Origin: Thermocatellispora tengchongensis
GTDB taxonomy: Bacteria > Actinomycetota > Actinomycetes > Streptosporangiales > Streptosporangiaceae
Length of the DNA: 64,000 nucleotides
Reading direction: 5' to 3'
Assembly: GCF_014202315.1 (NCBI RefSeq)
Contig: NZ_JACHGN010000013.1
Span: 248,001 to 312,000 of the forward strand
The notes below the pieces were generated by a model. That model was not told the origin of the DNA, searched no databases, and saw nothing but the letters and a program-made list of their open reading frames with translations. Shown piece by piece: positions 56,118 to 64,000 of the stretch (its first letter is position 1; each line of letters begins with the position of its first letter). Both the position numbers and the translations under genes were made by a program.

Positions 56118-57274
56118 CCGGCCCGATGACCGTCATGCCGCTTGCCTCCCGGATCGAGGACCTGCGCCGCTGGTCGCGGCGCCCCGCCCTGGCCCCGGCC
56201 CCGCCGGGAGCCGTCTCCCTCGCCATGGGCGAGCCGGACTTCCCGACGCCGGCGCCGGTGATCGAGGCCGCCGCGGCCGCCCTGCGTGCGGGACACACCC
56301 ACTACGCCGATCAGAAGGGCCTGCCGGAGTTGCGCGCCGCGCTCGCCTCGAGGTTGCCGGGGCACCCCGGCCGGGCCTGGACCGCGGACGACATCGTGGT
56401 CACCCACGGCGCCACGGCCGCGCTGGCGGCCGTCGTGCTCGCGATGATCGGGCCCGGCGACCGCGTGGTCGTCCCGGAGCCCGCCTACTCGCTCTACGCC
56501 GACCTGGTCGTCCTCGCGGGGGGCGCCGTGGACTTCGTCCCGCTCGCCCCGGACCTGCACTGGGACCTCGACGCCTTGGCCGCGGCGCTGCCCGGGGCCG
56601 CGATGATGATCTTCTCGAACCCGTCGAACCCGACCGGTATCGTGCACCGCGAGCAGGAGCTCAAGGCCCTCGGGGATCTCCTGGACGGCTCGGACACCCT
56701 GGTCGTCAGCGATGAGGCGTACCACCGGCTGGTCTACCCGGGGCATGTGATGACCTCGGCGCTGGAGGTCGACTCGCTGCGCGACCGGACGGTGTACGTA
56801 CAGACGTTCTCCAAGACGTACGCGATGACCGGCTGGCGGGTGGGGTACCTGACCGGGCCGCGCGAGGTGGTGGACGCGGCCGCCCACGTGCACCGGACCC
56901 ACAACGGCTCGTTGAACACGGCGGTCCAGCACGCGGCCCTCGCCGCCCTTGACCTGCCGGATGGCGTCGTCGACGCCATGGTCGAAAGGTACCGGCGGCG
57001 TCGCGAGCTCGTGGTCGGGCGGCTGTCCGGCGTTCCCGGCCTGCACCTGGTCCCGCCGGAGGGGGCGTTCTACGGGTTCCTCCGCTACGACGCCGGCCTG
57101 CCCTCCGAGGCGGTCGCCCGCGAGCTCGCCGAGCGCAAGGTGCTGGTCCGGGCCGGCGCCGAGTACGGGCCCTCGGGCGAGGGGCACGTGCGGATCTCGT
57201 TCGCGGCCTCCGAGGACGACCTGCGGACCGGGCTGGCCCGCATCGTCCGCCACCTCGGCGGCGGGAGATGCTGA
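56114..57274 (+). CDS. Class I/II PLP-dependent aminotransferase
   Basis: 386 residues of fold-type I. It has AMGEPDFPTP near the start, THYADQKGLPELR, VVTHGATAALAAVV, IFSNPSNPTG (substrate Asn) and the PLP lysine in QTFSKTYAMTGWRVGY, with the final Arg in GHVRISFA. This is the aspartate/aromatic aminotransferase subgroup. The ATGA overlap with the RraA-like gene shows translational coupling. The substrate is unknown. Confidence 0.93.
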   Translation: MTGPMTVMPLASRIEDLRRWSRRPALAPAPPGAVSLAMGEPDFPTPAPVIEAAAAALRAGHTHYADQKGLPELRAALASRLPGHPGRAWTADDIVVTHGATAALAAVVLAMIGPGDRVVVPEPAYSLYADLVVLAGGAVDFVPLAPDLHWDLDALAAALPGAAMMIFSNPSNPTGIVHREQELKALGDLLDGSDTLVVSDEAYHRLVYPGHVMTSALEVDSLRDRTVYVQTFSKTYAMTGWRVGYLTGPREVVDAAAHVHRTHNGSLNTAVQHAALAALDLPDGVVDAMVERYRRRRELVVGRLSGVPGLHLVPPEGAFYGFLRYDAGLPSEAVARELAERKVLVRAGAEYGPSGEGHVRISFAASEDDLRTGLARIVRHLGGGRC

Positions 57275-57382
57275 CGAGGCCGGACGAGCGACGCCTCACC
57301 CCGCACATGTCCGAGCGGCCGAGGGCGTGCCGGCCACACGGGGTATCCTTCGCCTGCGCTTCAATGGGGGCGCAGGACGCCC

Positions 57383-58000
57383 GTGCCCGGTCAGCGGGAC
57401 GCCCGACGGGAGGAGGACAAGCTGCGCAGTGACACCCGCCGCAACCGCCGGCGCCTCCTCGAGGCCGTCGGCGAGCTCGCCCGGGAGGCGCCCGACCAGC
57501 TCACCATGCAGGCCGTCGCGTCCCGTGCGGAGATCGGACCGGCCACCGCCTACCGCTACTACTCCACGGTGGACGACGTGCTCGCGGCCTACGTGCTCAG
57601 CGTCGTCGAAGAGCTCCGCGATTACAGCGCGGCCTCGACCGCGGAAGGGCAACCGCTGTTCGACTCCGTCGTGGACAAGTGGGTGGACCTGCTGGCCGAG
57701 CACGGCCCGGCGCTGGTGCAGCTTCGATCCCGGCAGGGGTACCTGAAGCGGCTCCACAACGGGAACGAGATCATCGTCGCGATGCGGGACGCCTGGGCCA
57801 GGCCGGTGCGGGAGCTGCTCGACGACCTCGGCCTGCCGGGCGAGATGCTCGAGTACGCCCTGTTCCTCAACAACATCATGTACGACCCGCGGGAGATCCA
57901 GGACCTGCTGGAGGAGACGGACCTGTCCCGCCGGGAGGTCATCATCCGGCTGACCGAGGCCTACCGCGGCGCGTTGCGCGGGTGGGCGCGGGCCGGCTGA
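57383..58000 (+). CDS. TetR-family regulator
   Basis: 205 residues. The HTH is LTMQAVASRAEIGPATAYRYY, and the ligand domain is of the type with LLDDLGLPGEMLEYALFLNN. It lies 108 bp after the aminotransferase on the same strand, so it may regulate the GGT/RraA/aminotransferase cluster. GTG 57383 is the only reasonable start, with no clear ribosome site. Confidence 0.85.
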   Translation: MPGQRDARREEDKLRSDTRRNRRRLLEAVGELAREAPDQLTMQAVASRAEIGPATAYRYYSTVDDVLAAYVLSVVEELRDYSAASTAEGQPLFDSVVDKWVDLLAEHGPALVQLRSRQGYLKRLHNGNEIIVAMRDAWARPVRELLDDLGLPGEMLEYALFLNNIMYDPREIQDLLEETDLSRREVIIRLTEAYRGALRGWARAG

Positions 58001-58426
58001 TCATCCCTGGACGCCGGCGCTTCCGGCCCGGTGCCGACGAGCTCGGCGTCTGGCTCCCGCATACTTCCCGCGTTGCGCGTAATCCGCCTCCAGCTCGGCG
58101 AGTTACGCGGAACGCGGTTTCTTGGCTCTGCCACCATCCAAGGCGCCGGCGTCGCGCCCGCCGCGGGCGACGAGCGGCGGATCGCACGGGCGGCGCGGAC
58201 GCCCTGAGGTGGTGGTCGACCCTGCGATGTCCGGGCGCTTCGAGGCTCAACGGCGACGAGCGGCAGGATGTACCGTTCCACGCAGGCGCGGTGGACGCCT
58301 GGTAGCTCGACGGGGACGCGCCCCGTCCTCGATCTTGTGATATGCCTCCCTAAGCACACGATGAACTGATACAGTCTTCTCAATTCGTAGCCGTGTCTAC
58401 GTACTGTCCGACCAAGGGGGCCAGCA
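58001..58426. other. Intergenic region without visible features
   Basis: 426 bases with no protein-like frame. The last 100 bases before the hydrolase gene are AT-richer (TGATATGCCTCCC...GATACAGTC) and probably contain its promoter. Confidence 0.5.
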
Positions 58427-59236
58427 GTGGCTATGCATCAGGTGGAGCACGAACCGGCCGAATCGGCCCAAACCATACGGGCGGGTGAGCTCGAAGTCGG
58501 AATCATCGACGACGGTGGCAGCGGCGTGCCGCTCGTGCTCGTTCATGGCGGCGAGAGCGACCGCACCCAGTACGCCACACTCCGCTCGTACCTCGGCCCT
58601 GGAATTCGGGCGATCTCCTACGATCAACGCGATTCGGGGATCACCGTGAACCCGCCGATTCCGTACACGATGGGCGACCTCGCCGACGACCTCGTCGACT
58701 TGCTGGATGCGCTGGGGCTCCAGCGTGCGCACCTGCTGGGCACCTCCTTCGGCGGTGCCGTCGTGCAGCACACCGCGATCCGGCATCCCGAGCGGGTCGC
58801 ATCCCTCGTCCTGATCGCCACCACGCCGAGCTTCGCGCTGTGTCCTCAGAAGGTCGGGGAACTGTTCGACATGTCCCACGACGACCGGCAGAAGGCGGTC
58901 AAGGACTACTTCGTCACACCCGAGGGCCGGGCCGATCTGCACAACCGGGCCGCCCAGACGCTGGCCTACCGTGATCCTGATAAGGCCGACCGCCGCCACG
59001 CTGCCGCCCGGCAGCACGAGGTCCGGGACCGGCTGGGGGAGATCACCGCACCCACCCTGATCGTGCACGGCACGCAGGACCTGCTGGCGCCCTACTCCGG
59101 CGCCCTCCTGATGAAGGAGCGGATCCCGAACGCCCGACTGCGCTCGATCGAGGATGGGCGCCACGCGATCGCGATGGAGTTCGCGCAGCCGATCGCCGGC
59201 TACATACGCGAGTTCCTCGGAGTGTCAGCAGCGTGA
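58427..59236 (+). CDS. Alpha/beta-hydrolase fold enzyme
   Basis: 269 residues with all landmarks. The oxyanion strand is PLVLVHGGESDR, the nucleophile elbow is GTSFGG (Ser), LIVHGTQDLL carries the acid, and GRHAIAMEF carries the His. It is cytoplasmic, with no signal peptide. GTG 58427 follows AAGGGG; ATG 58433 is equally possible. It stands alone between two intergenic gaps. The substrate is unknown; closest in style to haloperoxidase or esterase-like members. Confidence 0.9.
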   Translation: MAMHQVEHEPAESAQTIRAGELEVGIIDDGGSGVPLVLVHGGESDRTQYATLRSYLGPGIRAISYDQRDSGITVNPPIPYTMGDLADDLVDLLDALGLQRAHLLGTSFGGAVVQHTAIRHPERVASLVLIATTPSFALCPQKVGELFDMSHDDRQKAVKDYFVTPEGRADLHNRAAQTLAYRDPDKADRRHAAARQHEVRDRLGEITAPTLIVHGTQDLLAPYSGALLMKERIPNARLRSIEDGRHAIAMEFAQPIAGYIREFLGVSAA

Positions 59237-59399
59237 GCGACGCGACACACGCCCACCTCCGGCACACCCTGACATCAGAGCCTGCCGGGGGCGGCGCCCG
59301 CCCCCCGTCGGCGGGTGCCGGTGTCAGGCGCGAGCCTCCTCGGGCAGGTGCCGCCCTCCTGGCGCCACCGCTCCGGTGGGGACGTGACGTGCGGCGGGG

Positions 59400-60602
59400 A
59401 TGTGCTGCCACGTCGTACCGGCCGGGGCGCTCTTCGCCCTCGCGATCGCCGCGGTGGTCGTGCCGGCCGCGATCAGCCGGGGGGCGACGGTGATCGACGC
59501 CGGGCGTGAAGTCGCCAACCGGATGGCCGAGGCGGCCCGGGCGTGGCTGGACTCCCTGGACGCCGAGCAGCGCAAGGCGGCGGTCGGAGCGCCACCGGGC
59601 ACCGGCGGCGGTGCCGAGGACGAACGTACCCGCTGGTTCTACACGCCCACCGATCACGGCGGCCTCACCTTCCACCAGCAGCGCCCCGCCCAGCACCGGC
59701 TGGTGATGCGGCTGGTCGCGAGCGGACTGTCCGAAGCCGGGTACAACACCGTCGCCACCGTGCTCGGCCTGGAGAACGTGCTCGATCGGGTCGAGGGCTT
59801 CTCGGTGAACTGGGGGCGGGAACGCACCCGCGACCCCGGCATGTACTACCTGCGGGTCTTCGGCGAGCCCGGCGGGCCGCGGCCGTGGGGATGGCGGTTC
59901 GGCGGCCACCACGTCTCGCTCAACCACCTCGTGGTGGACGGGCGCGTCGCCGCCACCACGCCGTGTTTCCTGGGCGCCGACCCGGCCGCGTCGCCGCTGC
60001 TGGGCGGGGCGACGCTGCGCCCGCTGGGGGCGGCCGAGGACCTGGCCCGCGAACTGGTCCGCTCCCTGCGCCCCGAGCTCGCCGCCCGCGCGGTGCTGCT
60101 GACCCGTCCTCCGAACGACGTCGTTGCGGGCAACAGCAGCCGGATCGACGACCGCGTGCTGACGCGCGGGGAACTCTGGCGCCCCGGACAGCACACCCCG
60201 GACCGTGCCGATCACCCGGCCACCGGCCTGCACGGTGCGGACCGCCAGGCGCTGGCCCTCACCCCGGCGCCCAAGGGCGTGCCGGGCGCGGAGCTCGACG
60301 CCGCGCAGCGGGAGCTGCTGCGCGCCCTGCTCGGCACCTACCTCGACCGCGTCCCGGACGGGGTGTCCCCGCTGCCCCGCTACGACGACCCGGCGGCGCT
60401 GGACGCCGTGCACCTGGCCTGGGCCGGCTCCACCACCCCGGGCGAGCCGCACTACTACCGCCTGCAGGGGCCGCGGCTGCTCGTTGAGTGGACCAACGTC
60501 CACCGCGGCGTCAACCACGCCCACGCCGTGTGGCGGGACCCGGAGACCGACTTCGGCGGCGACGTCCTCGCCGCCCATCACGCCGCTCACCATCGCCATT
60601 AG
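59400..60602 (+). CDS. DUF3500-family protein
   Basis: 400 residues of the DUF3500 family, of unknown function. Recognisable stretches are RKAAVGAPPG with the RWFYTPTDHGG motif, NVLDRVEGFSVNWGRER, WGWRFGGHHVSLN and, near the end, HYYRLQGPRLLVEW with HAHAVWRDPETDFGGD. Histidine clusters in these motifs hint at metal binding. The frame begins ATG 59400 with a hydrophobic segment (ALFALAIAAVVVPAAI), which could be a signal anchor or an artefact; a later start at ATG 59524 would remove it. Confidence 0.8.
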   Translation: MCCHVVPAGALFALAIAAVVVPAAISRGATVIDAGREVANRMAEAARAWLDSLDAEQRKAAVGAPPGTGGGAEDERTRWFYTPTDHGGLTFHQQRPAQHRLVMRLVASGLSEAGYNTVATVLGLENVLDRVEGFSVNWGRERTRDPGMYYLRVFGEPGGPRPWGWRFGGHHVSLNHLVVDGRVAATTPCFLGADPAASPLLGGATLRPLGAAEDLARELVRSLRPELAARAVLLTRPPNDVVAGNSSRIDDRVLTRGELWRPGQHTPDRADHPATGLHGADRQALALTPAPKGVPGAELDAAQRELLRALLGTYLDRVPDGVSPLPRYDDPAALDAVHLAWAGSTTPGEPHYYRLQGPRLLVEWTNVHRGVNHAHAVWRDPETDFGGDVLAAHHAAHHRH

Positions 60603-60618
60603 AACGGGATGTGAGGAC

Positions 60619-60870
60619 ATGGACGGTCAACAACCTCCACCCACCGACGTTCCCCTCCACCAGCCGTGCCCCGGACCGCGGGAATCCTTCGTGGTGCCGG
60701 CGCACCGGCCGGCCTCCGCGACCACCCGGCCCGTACGGGAGCAGGGTGGCGACGCATCAGACGCATTCGATCTGTTCGACGCCTCGGACGCGTTGGACGC
60801 GTTGGACGCGTTCGGCGCGGCGACCGCCGGCGCCTTGGTGCCGCACGCGACCGCTCCGGCACCCGTATAA
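60619..60870 (+). CDS. Possible small protein with Asp-Ala/Phe repeats
   Basis: An 83-codon frame from ATG 60619 (TGAGGACATGG context), 16 bp after the DUF3500 stop. Its middle is a tandem pattern of Asp-Ala-Ser-Asp-Ala and Leu-Asp-Ala units from imperfect 9-15 bp DNA repeats (60745-60820). The rest is proline-rich. It could be a peptide precursor or just low-complexity DNA. Low confidence. Confidence 0.3.
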   Translation: MDGQQPPPTDVPLHQPCPGPRESFVVPAHRPASATTRPVREQGGDASDAFDLFDASDALDALDAFGAATAGALVPHATAPAPV

Positions 60871-60881
60871 GCGACCGGCTC

Positions 60882-61592
60882 GTGCGAAGGCATGTGACCC
60901 CGCTGGGTCTGATGCTCGCCCTCACCTTCGCGACGGGCGTCGTCGACGCCGTCGGCTACCTGCGCCTGGACCAGGTGTTCGCGGGCAACATGACCGGCAA
61001 CGTGGTCATCCTCGGCATGGCCGCCACCGGCGGGACGGGGCTGCCCGTGCTCGGTCCGGTCATGGCGCTGGTCTTCTTCCTCGTCGGCGCGGCGGCGGCC
61101 GGGCGGGTGCTGCGCACCGCCGCACCGGGCTGGGGGCATCGCTGCACGGGCCTGCTGGGCGGCGTCGGACTGGTCCTGGCCGCCACGGCGCTCGGCCTGG
61201 CCGTGACCGGGCCGGGCACCCCCGCCGCCCGCGCGTCGATGGCGTCGGCCCTCGCCCTGGCCATGGGAGCACAGGCGGCGACGGCCCGCCACCTGGCGGT
61301 GAAGGACGTCACCACCGTGGTCGTCACCTCCACGCTGACCGGCCTCGCGGCGGACTCCCCGCTGGGAGCGGCCCGCGGTCAAGGGGCACGGCGCCGAGTC
61401 GCGGCCGTCACCCTCATCACCGCCGGAGCGGCCGCCGGCGCGGCGCTGTGCCAGGTACACGAAGGTCTCGCGGTGGCGGCGGCAGCGCTCGCCGTGCTGG
61501 CCGTGACCGGCCTCGGCCACGCGTCCGCACGCTCCCCCCACCACGTGGCGGCCACGGCCGAACCGATGACCTCCCCGACGAGCAGTTCCTAG
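60882..61592 (+). CDS. YoaK/DUF1275-family membrane protein
   Basis: 236 residues with six hydrophobic helices. The family motif GVVDAVGYLRL and VFAGNMTGNVV lies near the start, and AAATGG loops and a late GAQAATARHLAVKDVTTVVVT segment follow. It is an integral membrane protein of unknown transport role, common in actinobacteria. GTG 60882 is chosen because the conserved start follows directly; no ribosome site is obvious, so translation may couple to the preceding small frame. Confidence 0.88.
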   Translation: MRRHVTPLGLMLALTFATGVVDAVGYLRLDQVFAGNMTGNVVILGMAATGGTGLPVLGPVMALVFFLVGAAAAGRVLRTAAPGWGHRCTGLLGGVGLVLAATALGLAVTGPGTPAARASMASALALAMGAQAATARHLAVKDVTTVVVTSTLTGLAADSPLGAARGQGARRRVAAVTLITAGAAAGAALCQVHEGLAVAAAALAVLAVTGLGHASARSPHHVAATAEPMTSPTSSS

Positions 61593-61776
61593 GCCGTCGG
61601 CCACGGCCCGGGCCCCACCTTCCCCAGCTTCGGCGCGACGACACCGACACCTCCACCCCTGACCGCGTTCGCGGCGATCGCCGACGGAGACCCGTGATGA
61701 AGACCCCTACGAAGTCCATATCCACAATCGACGACCGGACCACCGCCCACCGCGACCGCGCCAACGGAGGACGTCC

Positions 61777-63171
61777 ATGAGCACAGTCCAAGCTCCCCCG
61801 GTCCGCATCGGTAAGGCCGCCGTCGCGGCTCTCGGCATGCTGGCCGCCGCCACCGGCGCCCTGGAGTCGGCGCTGACACCGACGCTGCCGCTGTTGCAGC
61901 GCGAACTGTCACTGACTCCTGCACAAGGGGCACTGGTCGGCATCGCGTTGTACCTCACCGGTGCCATCCTCCTGCCCATCACGGGCAACCTCGGTGACCG
62001 CTTCGGCGGGAAACGGGTCATGACCCGGCTGATGGGGGTGGTGGTGGTCGGCGGCCTGGTGTCCTCGCTGGCGCCGAACCTGCCGCTGCTGCTGCTCGGT
62101 CAGGTACTGCAGGGCGCGATGCTGGGCGCGCTGCCGCTCTCGTTCATCATGGTACGCAAGTACCTTTCCCAGGGCGAGTCCTCGGTGGCCATCGGTGTGG
62201 TCAGCGGGTTGTTCCTGGCCGGCGGCATGCTGGGCACGCTGATCTCCGGGCCCATCGCGGAGGGGCTGTCCCGGCACTGGATGTTCGCGATCCCGACGAT
62301 CGGGATCGTCGTGGCGACCCTGCTCGTCCACAGGCTGATGCCGGACGACCCGCCGGCCCGGTCGGACTCCCGGATCGACTGGCCCGGCCTGCTTCTCATG
62401 AGCGGCATCCTGCTGACGCTCATGCTGGTGCTCGCGATCGTGCCCGAGGCCGGCAGCCAGCCGATCGAGCTCGGCGCCCTCGTCGTGCTCCTGGGCGTCC
62501 TCGTGACCGGATGGATCGTCGTCGAGCGCCGGTCCCGGGCGCCGATGTTCGATCTGCGCCTGCTCGCGCAGCCGGCGATCTGGAGCTCCTACGTGATCAC
62601 ATTCGCCGTCTGCCTGGGCACCAGCCTGTCGATGCATCTCGTTCCGCAGCTGCTCGCGGCGACCGGCGACGGGTACGGCTTCGGGGCCAGCGCCACCGAC
62701 ATCGGGTTCTACCTGTTGCCCGGCGCCGCCGCGGCGGCGGTCGCCGGCCCCGTCGCCGGGGTGACGGTGCGGCGTTTCGGCTCGCGTGCCGCGGTCATCG
62801 TCGGAGTCGTCTGCATGATGGCCGCGTTGATCGCCATGGTGTTCCTCCACGGCGAGATCTGGCACCTCGTCGTCGGCAAGGTGCTGGTCGCCCTGGCCAG
62901 CGGCGTCTGCGTCACGGCGGTGGTCGTCAAGACCGCCACCGCCGTCGATCACAGCGACACCGGCACCGCCACCAGCCTGGTCCTGGTGATTCGCGTGGTC
63001 GCCGCCGCCGCGGGCATGCAGATCGGCGGTGCCTTCCTCACCGCCGGGACCCCTTCCGGGTCGAACATCCCAACCGAATCGGCCTTCGTCACCGGCTTCG
63101 TCATCGGCGGCGCCATCGCGGTGCTGTCCCTGCTGGCCGTTCGCAAGCTGGACAAAGGAGTCAAGGAATGA
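61777..63171 (+). CDS. MFS drug-efflux-type transporter
   Basis: 464 residues with about fourteen hydrophobic helices, DHA2-like. The motif A loop reads GNLGDRFGGKRVM after helix 2, and motif C-like GGMLGTLISGPIAEG is in helix 5. ATG 61777 has GGAGGACGTCC upstream. The stop overlaps the FAD-monooxygenase start by 4 bp, so exporter and hydroxylase probably act on the same compound, one modifying it and the other removing it. Confidence 0.92.
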   Translation: MSTVQAPPVRIGKAAVAALGMLAAATGALESALTPTLPLLQRELSLTPAQGALVGIALYLTGAILLPITGNLGDRFGGKRVMTRLMGVVVVGGLVSSLAPNLPLLLLGQVLQGAMLGALPLSFIMVRKYLSQGESSVAIGVVSGLFLAGGMLGTLISGPIAEGLSRHWMFAIPTIGIVVATLLVHRLMPDDPPARSDSRIDWPGLLLMSGILLTLMLVLAIVPEAGSQPIELGALVVLLGVLVTGWIVVERRSRAPMFDLRLLAQPAIWSSYVITFAVCLGTSLSMHLVPQLLAATGDGYGFGASATDIGFYLLPGAAAAAVAGPVAGVTVRRFGSRAAVIVGVVCMMAALIAMVFLHGEIWHLVVGKVLVALASGVCVTAVVVKTATAVDHSDTGTATSLVLVIRVVAAAAGMQIGGAFLTAGTPSGSNIPTESAFVTGFVIGGAIAVLSLLAVRKLDKGVKE

Positions 63172-64000
63172 CGGATATCCGTACCACGCCGAGGCGCAAG
63201 GTCCTGGTATCGGGCGCCAGCATCGCGGGGCCCACCCTCGCGTTCTGGCTGAACCGCTATGGATACGACGTCACGGTGGTGGAGAAGGCGGGCACGATCC
63301 GCGCCGGTGGCTACCCCATCGACGTGCGCGGCACCGCCCTGGAGGTCGTCCGGAGGATGGGAATCCTGCCGCGGCTGCGGGACGCGCACATCGACCTGCG
63401 GCGGCTGACCTTCCTGAACGAGGACGGCAGCGAGGTGGCCTCGGTCCACCCGCACAACGTCACCGGCGGCGTCGCGGGGCACGACCTGGAGGTGCGGCGC
63501 GGGGACCTGACCGAGGCCCTCTACGCCGCGGTCCGTGACCACGTGGAGTTCATGTTCAACGACTGCATCGAGACCCTCGACCAGTCCGGCGACGGGGTCG
63601 ACGTCACCTTTCGCGGGGGCGGCAGCCGCAGGTTCGACATGGTGCTCGGCGCGGAGGGCATGCACTCACGCACGCGGGAGATGGTGTTCGGCCCCGAGGA
63701 GCCGTTCCACCGGTACCTCGGCTACTGCTTCGCCGTGTTCACCATGCGCAACACCTTCGGGCTCTCCCACGAGACCGTGATGTGGAACACCCCGGGCCGG
63801 GCCGCGGCTCTCTACGCCACGGGGGACGACGACGTGCACGCCTTCCTGACCTTCGCCCGGCCGGAACCGCCGTTCGACGCGTTCCCGAACCCGGAAGCCC
63901 AGCGGAAGCTGGTCGCCTCGGTCTTCGCCGACGCGGGATGGGAGGTCCCGGGCATGCTGGCCGCGATGCGCGACGCGGACGACGTGTTCTTCGACGCCGT
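63168..64000 (+). CDS. FAD-dependent monooxygenase (3' end beyond window)
   Basis: 277 visible residues of a PHBH-type flavin monooxygenase. The dinucleotide site reads KVLVSGASIAGPTLAFWL with VTVVEKAG, a TetX-like form of GxGxxG. The Arg-containing strand HDLEVRRGDLTEALY and the DMVLGAEGMHSRTRE (DG-like) motif follow. The GD motif and C-terminus lie outside the window. Similarity to TetX-like and rifampicin-type enzymes and the coupled MFS gene suggest inactivation plus export of an aromatic drug-like molecule. ATG 63168 overlaps the transporter stop. Confidence 0.9.
   Translation, partial: MTDIRTTPRRKVLVSGASIAGPTLAFWLNRYGYDVTVVEKAGTIRAGGYPIDVRGTALEVVRRMGILPRLRDAHIDLRRLTFLNEDGSEVASVHPHNVTGGVAGHDLEVRRGDLTEALYAAVRDHVEFMFNDCIETLDQSGDGVDVTFRGGGSRRFDMVLGAEGMHSRTREMVFGPEEPFHRYLGYCFAVFTMRNTFGLSHETVMWNTPGRAAALYATGDDDVHAFLTFARPEPPFDAFPNPEAQRKLVASVFADAGWEVPGMLAAMRDADDVFFDA

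Noticed and set aside
61909-62952. 347-codon frame opposite the MFS transporter
   Set aside because: His/Asp/Gln-rich antisense shadow of a well-supported membrane transporter.

Overview
The window is very GC-rich (about 70%), uses GTG starts often, and carries gene families typical of filamentous actinobacteria: many TetR regulators, a STAND regulator, DUF3500, DUF4097 and Tn3/IS remnants. I infer a Streptosporangiales-type actinomycete such as a Nonomuraea or Actinomadura relative. The species cannot be named from the sequence. All calls come from reading the sequence; no database search was run.

Region 1 (1-22.6 kb) is a CRISPR/anti-phage island. At the left edge cas6 and a Cst1-like cas8 run leftwards out of the window and look like the start of a type I-B operon. 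Running rightwards from 2.8 to 11.9 kb is a tightly overlapping type III-D-like operon. It contains a two-helix membrane protein ending in a SAVED domain, an HD-less Cas10 with an intact GGDD cyclase motif, a Csx10-like protein with an extra N-terminal Cas7-like module, a tandem Cas7 fusion, a Csx19-like protein and a TIGR03986-like Cas7. A 748-residue unrecognised protein follows. Four CRISPR arrays (2.3, 14.4, 16.5 and 20.3 kb) have nearly identical 30-bp repeats and related leaders that contain a conserved inverted repeat. Arrays 1 and 2 face right, arrays 3 and 4 face left. Between arrays 3 and 4 lies the wreck of a CBASS locus: an intact Cap4-like nuclease-SAVED effector, a truncated Cap3-like JAB peptidase and a badly frameshifted Cap2-like E2-E1 gene. 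No CD-NTase is visible. A frameshifted tyrosine integrase, a tRNA 3' fragment (probable attachment site) and a tRNA-type terminator close the island near 22.6 kb.

Region 2 (22.6-53.2 kb) is a decaying accessory zone. It holds truncated or frameshifted DUF4097, FAD-monooxygenase, membrane-protein, glycosidase, TetR, LuxR and P450/CpaF fragments, and remnants of IS630, Tn3, ISAs1, IS982 and ISL3 elements. Intact units are scattered among them: a TIM-barrel glycosidase-like gene, an ABC exporter with its TetR regulator, a mercury-type metal resistance cluster with a MerR regulator and a broken ACR3 pump, a TetR/ketopantoate-reductase-like divergent pair with two palindromic operators, a STAND regulator divergent from a SnoaL/SRPBCC protein, a TetR/SGNH-hydrolase unit and a TetR/quinone-oxidoreductase pair.

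Region 3 (53.3-64 kb) is ordinary chromosomal metabolism: a gamma-glutamyltransferase-like gene divergent from an RraA-like/aminotransferase pair, a TetR regulator, an alpha/beta hydrolase, DUF3500, a YoaK-like membrane protein, and an MFS exporter overlapping an FAD monooxygenase that runs off the right edge.

The main biological proposal is that the Cas10 cyclase of the III-D complex makes a cyclic oligonucleotide read by SAVED proteins. One SAVED effector is built into the operon (membrane type). A second (Cap4 nuclease) has lost its own CBASS cyclase and may now depend on the CRISPR signal.
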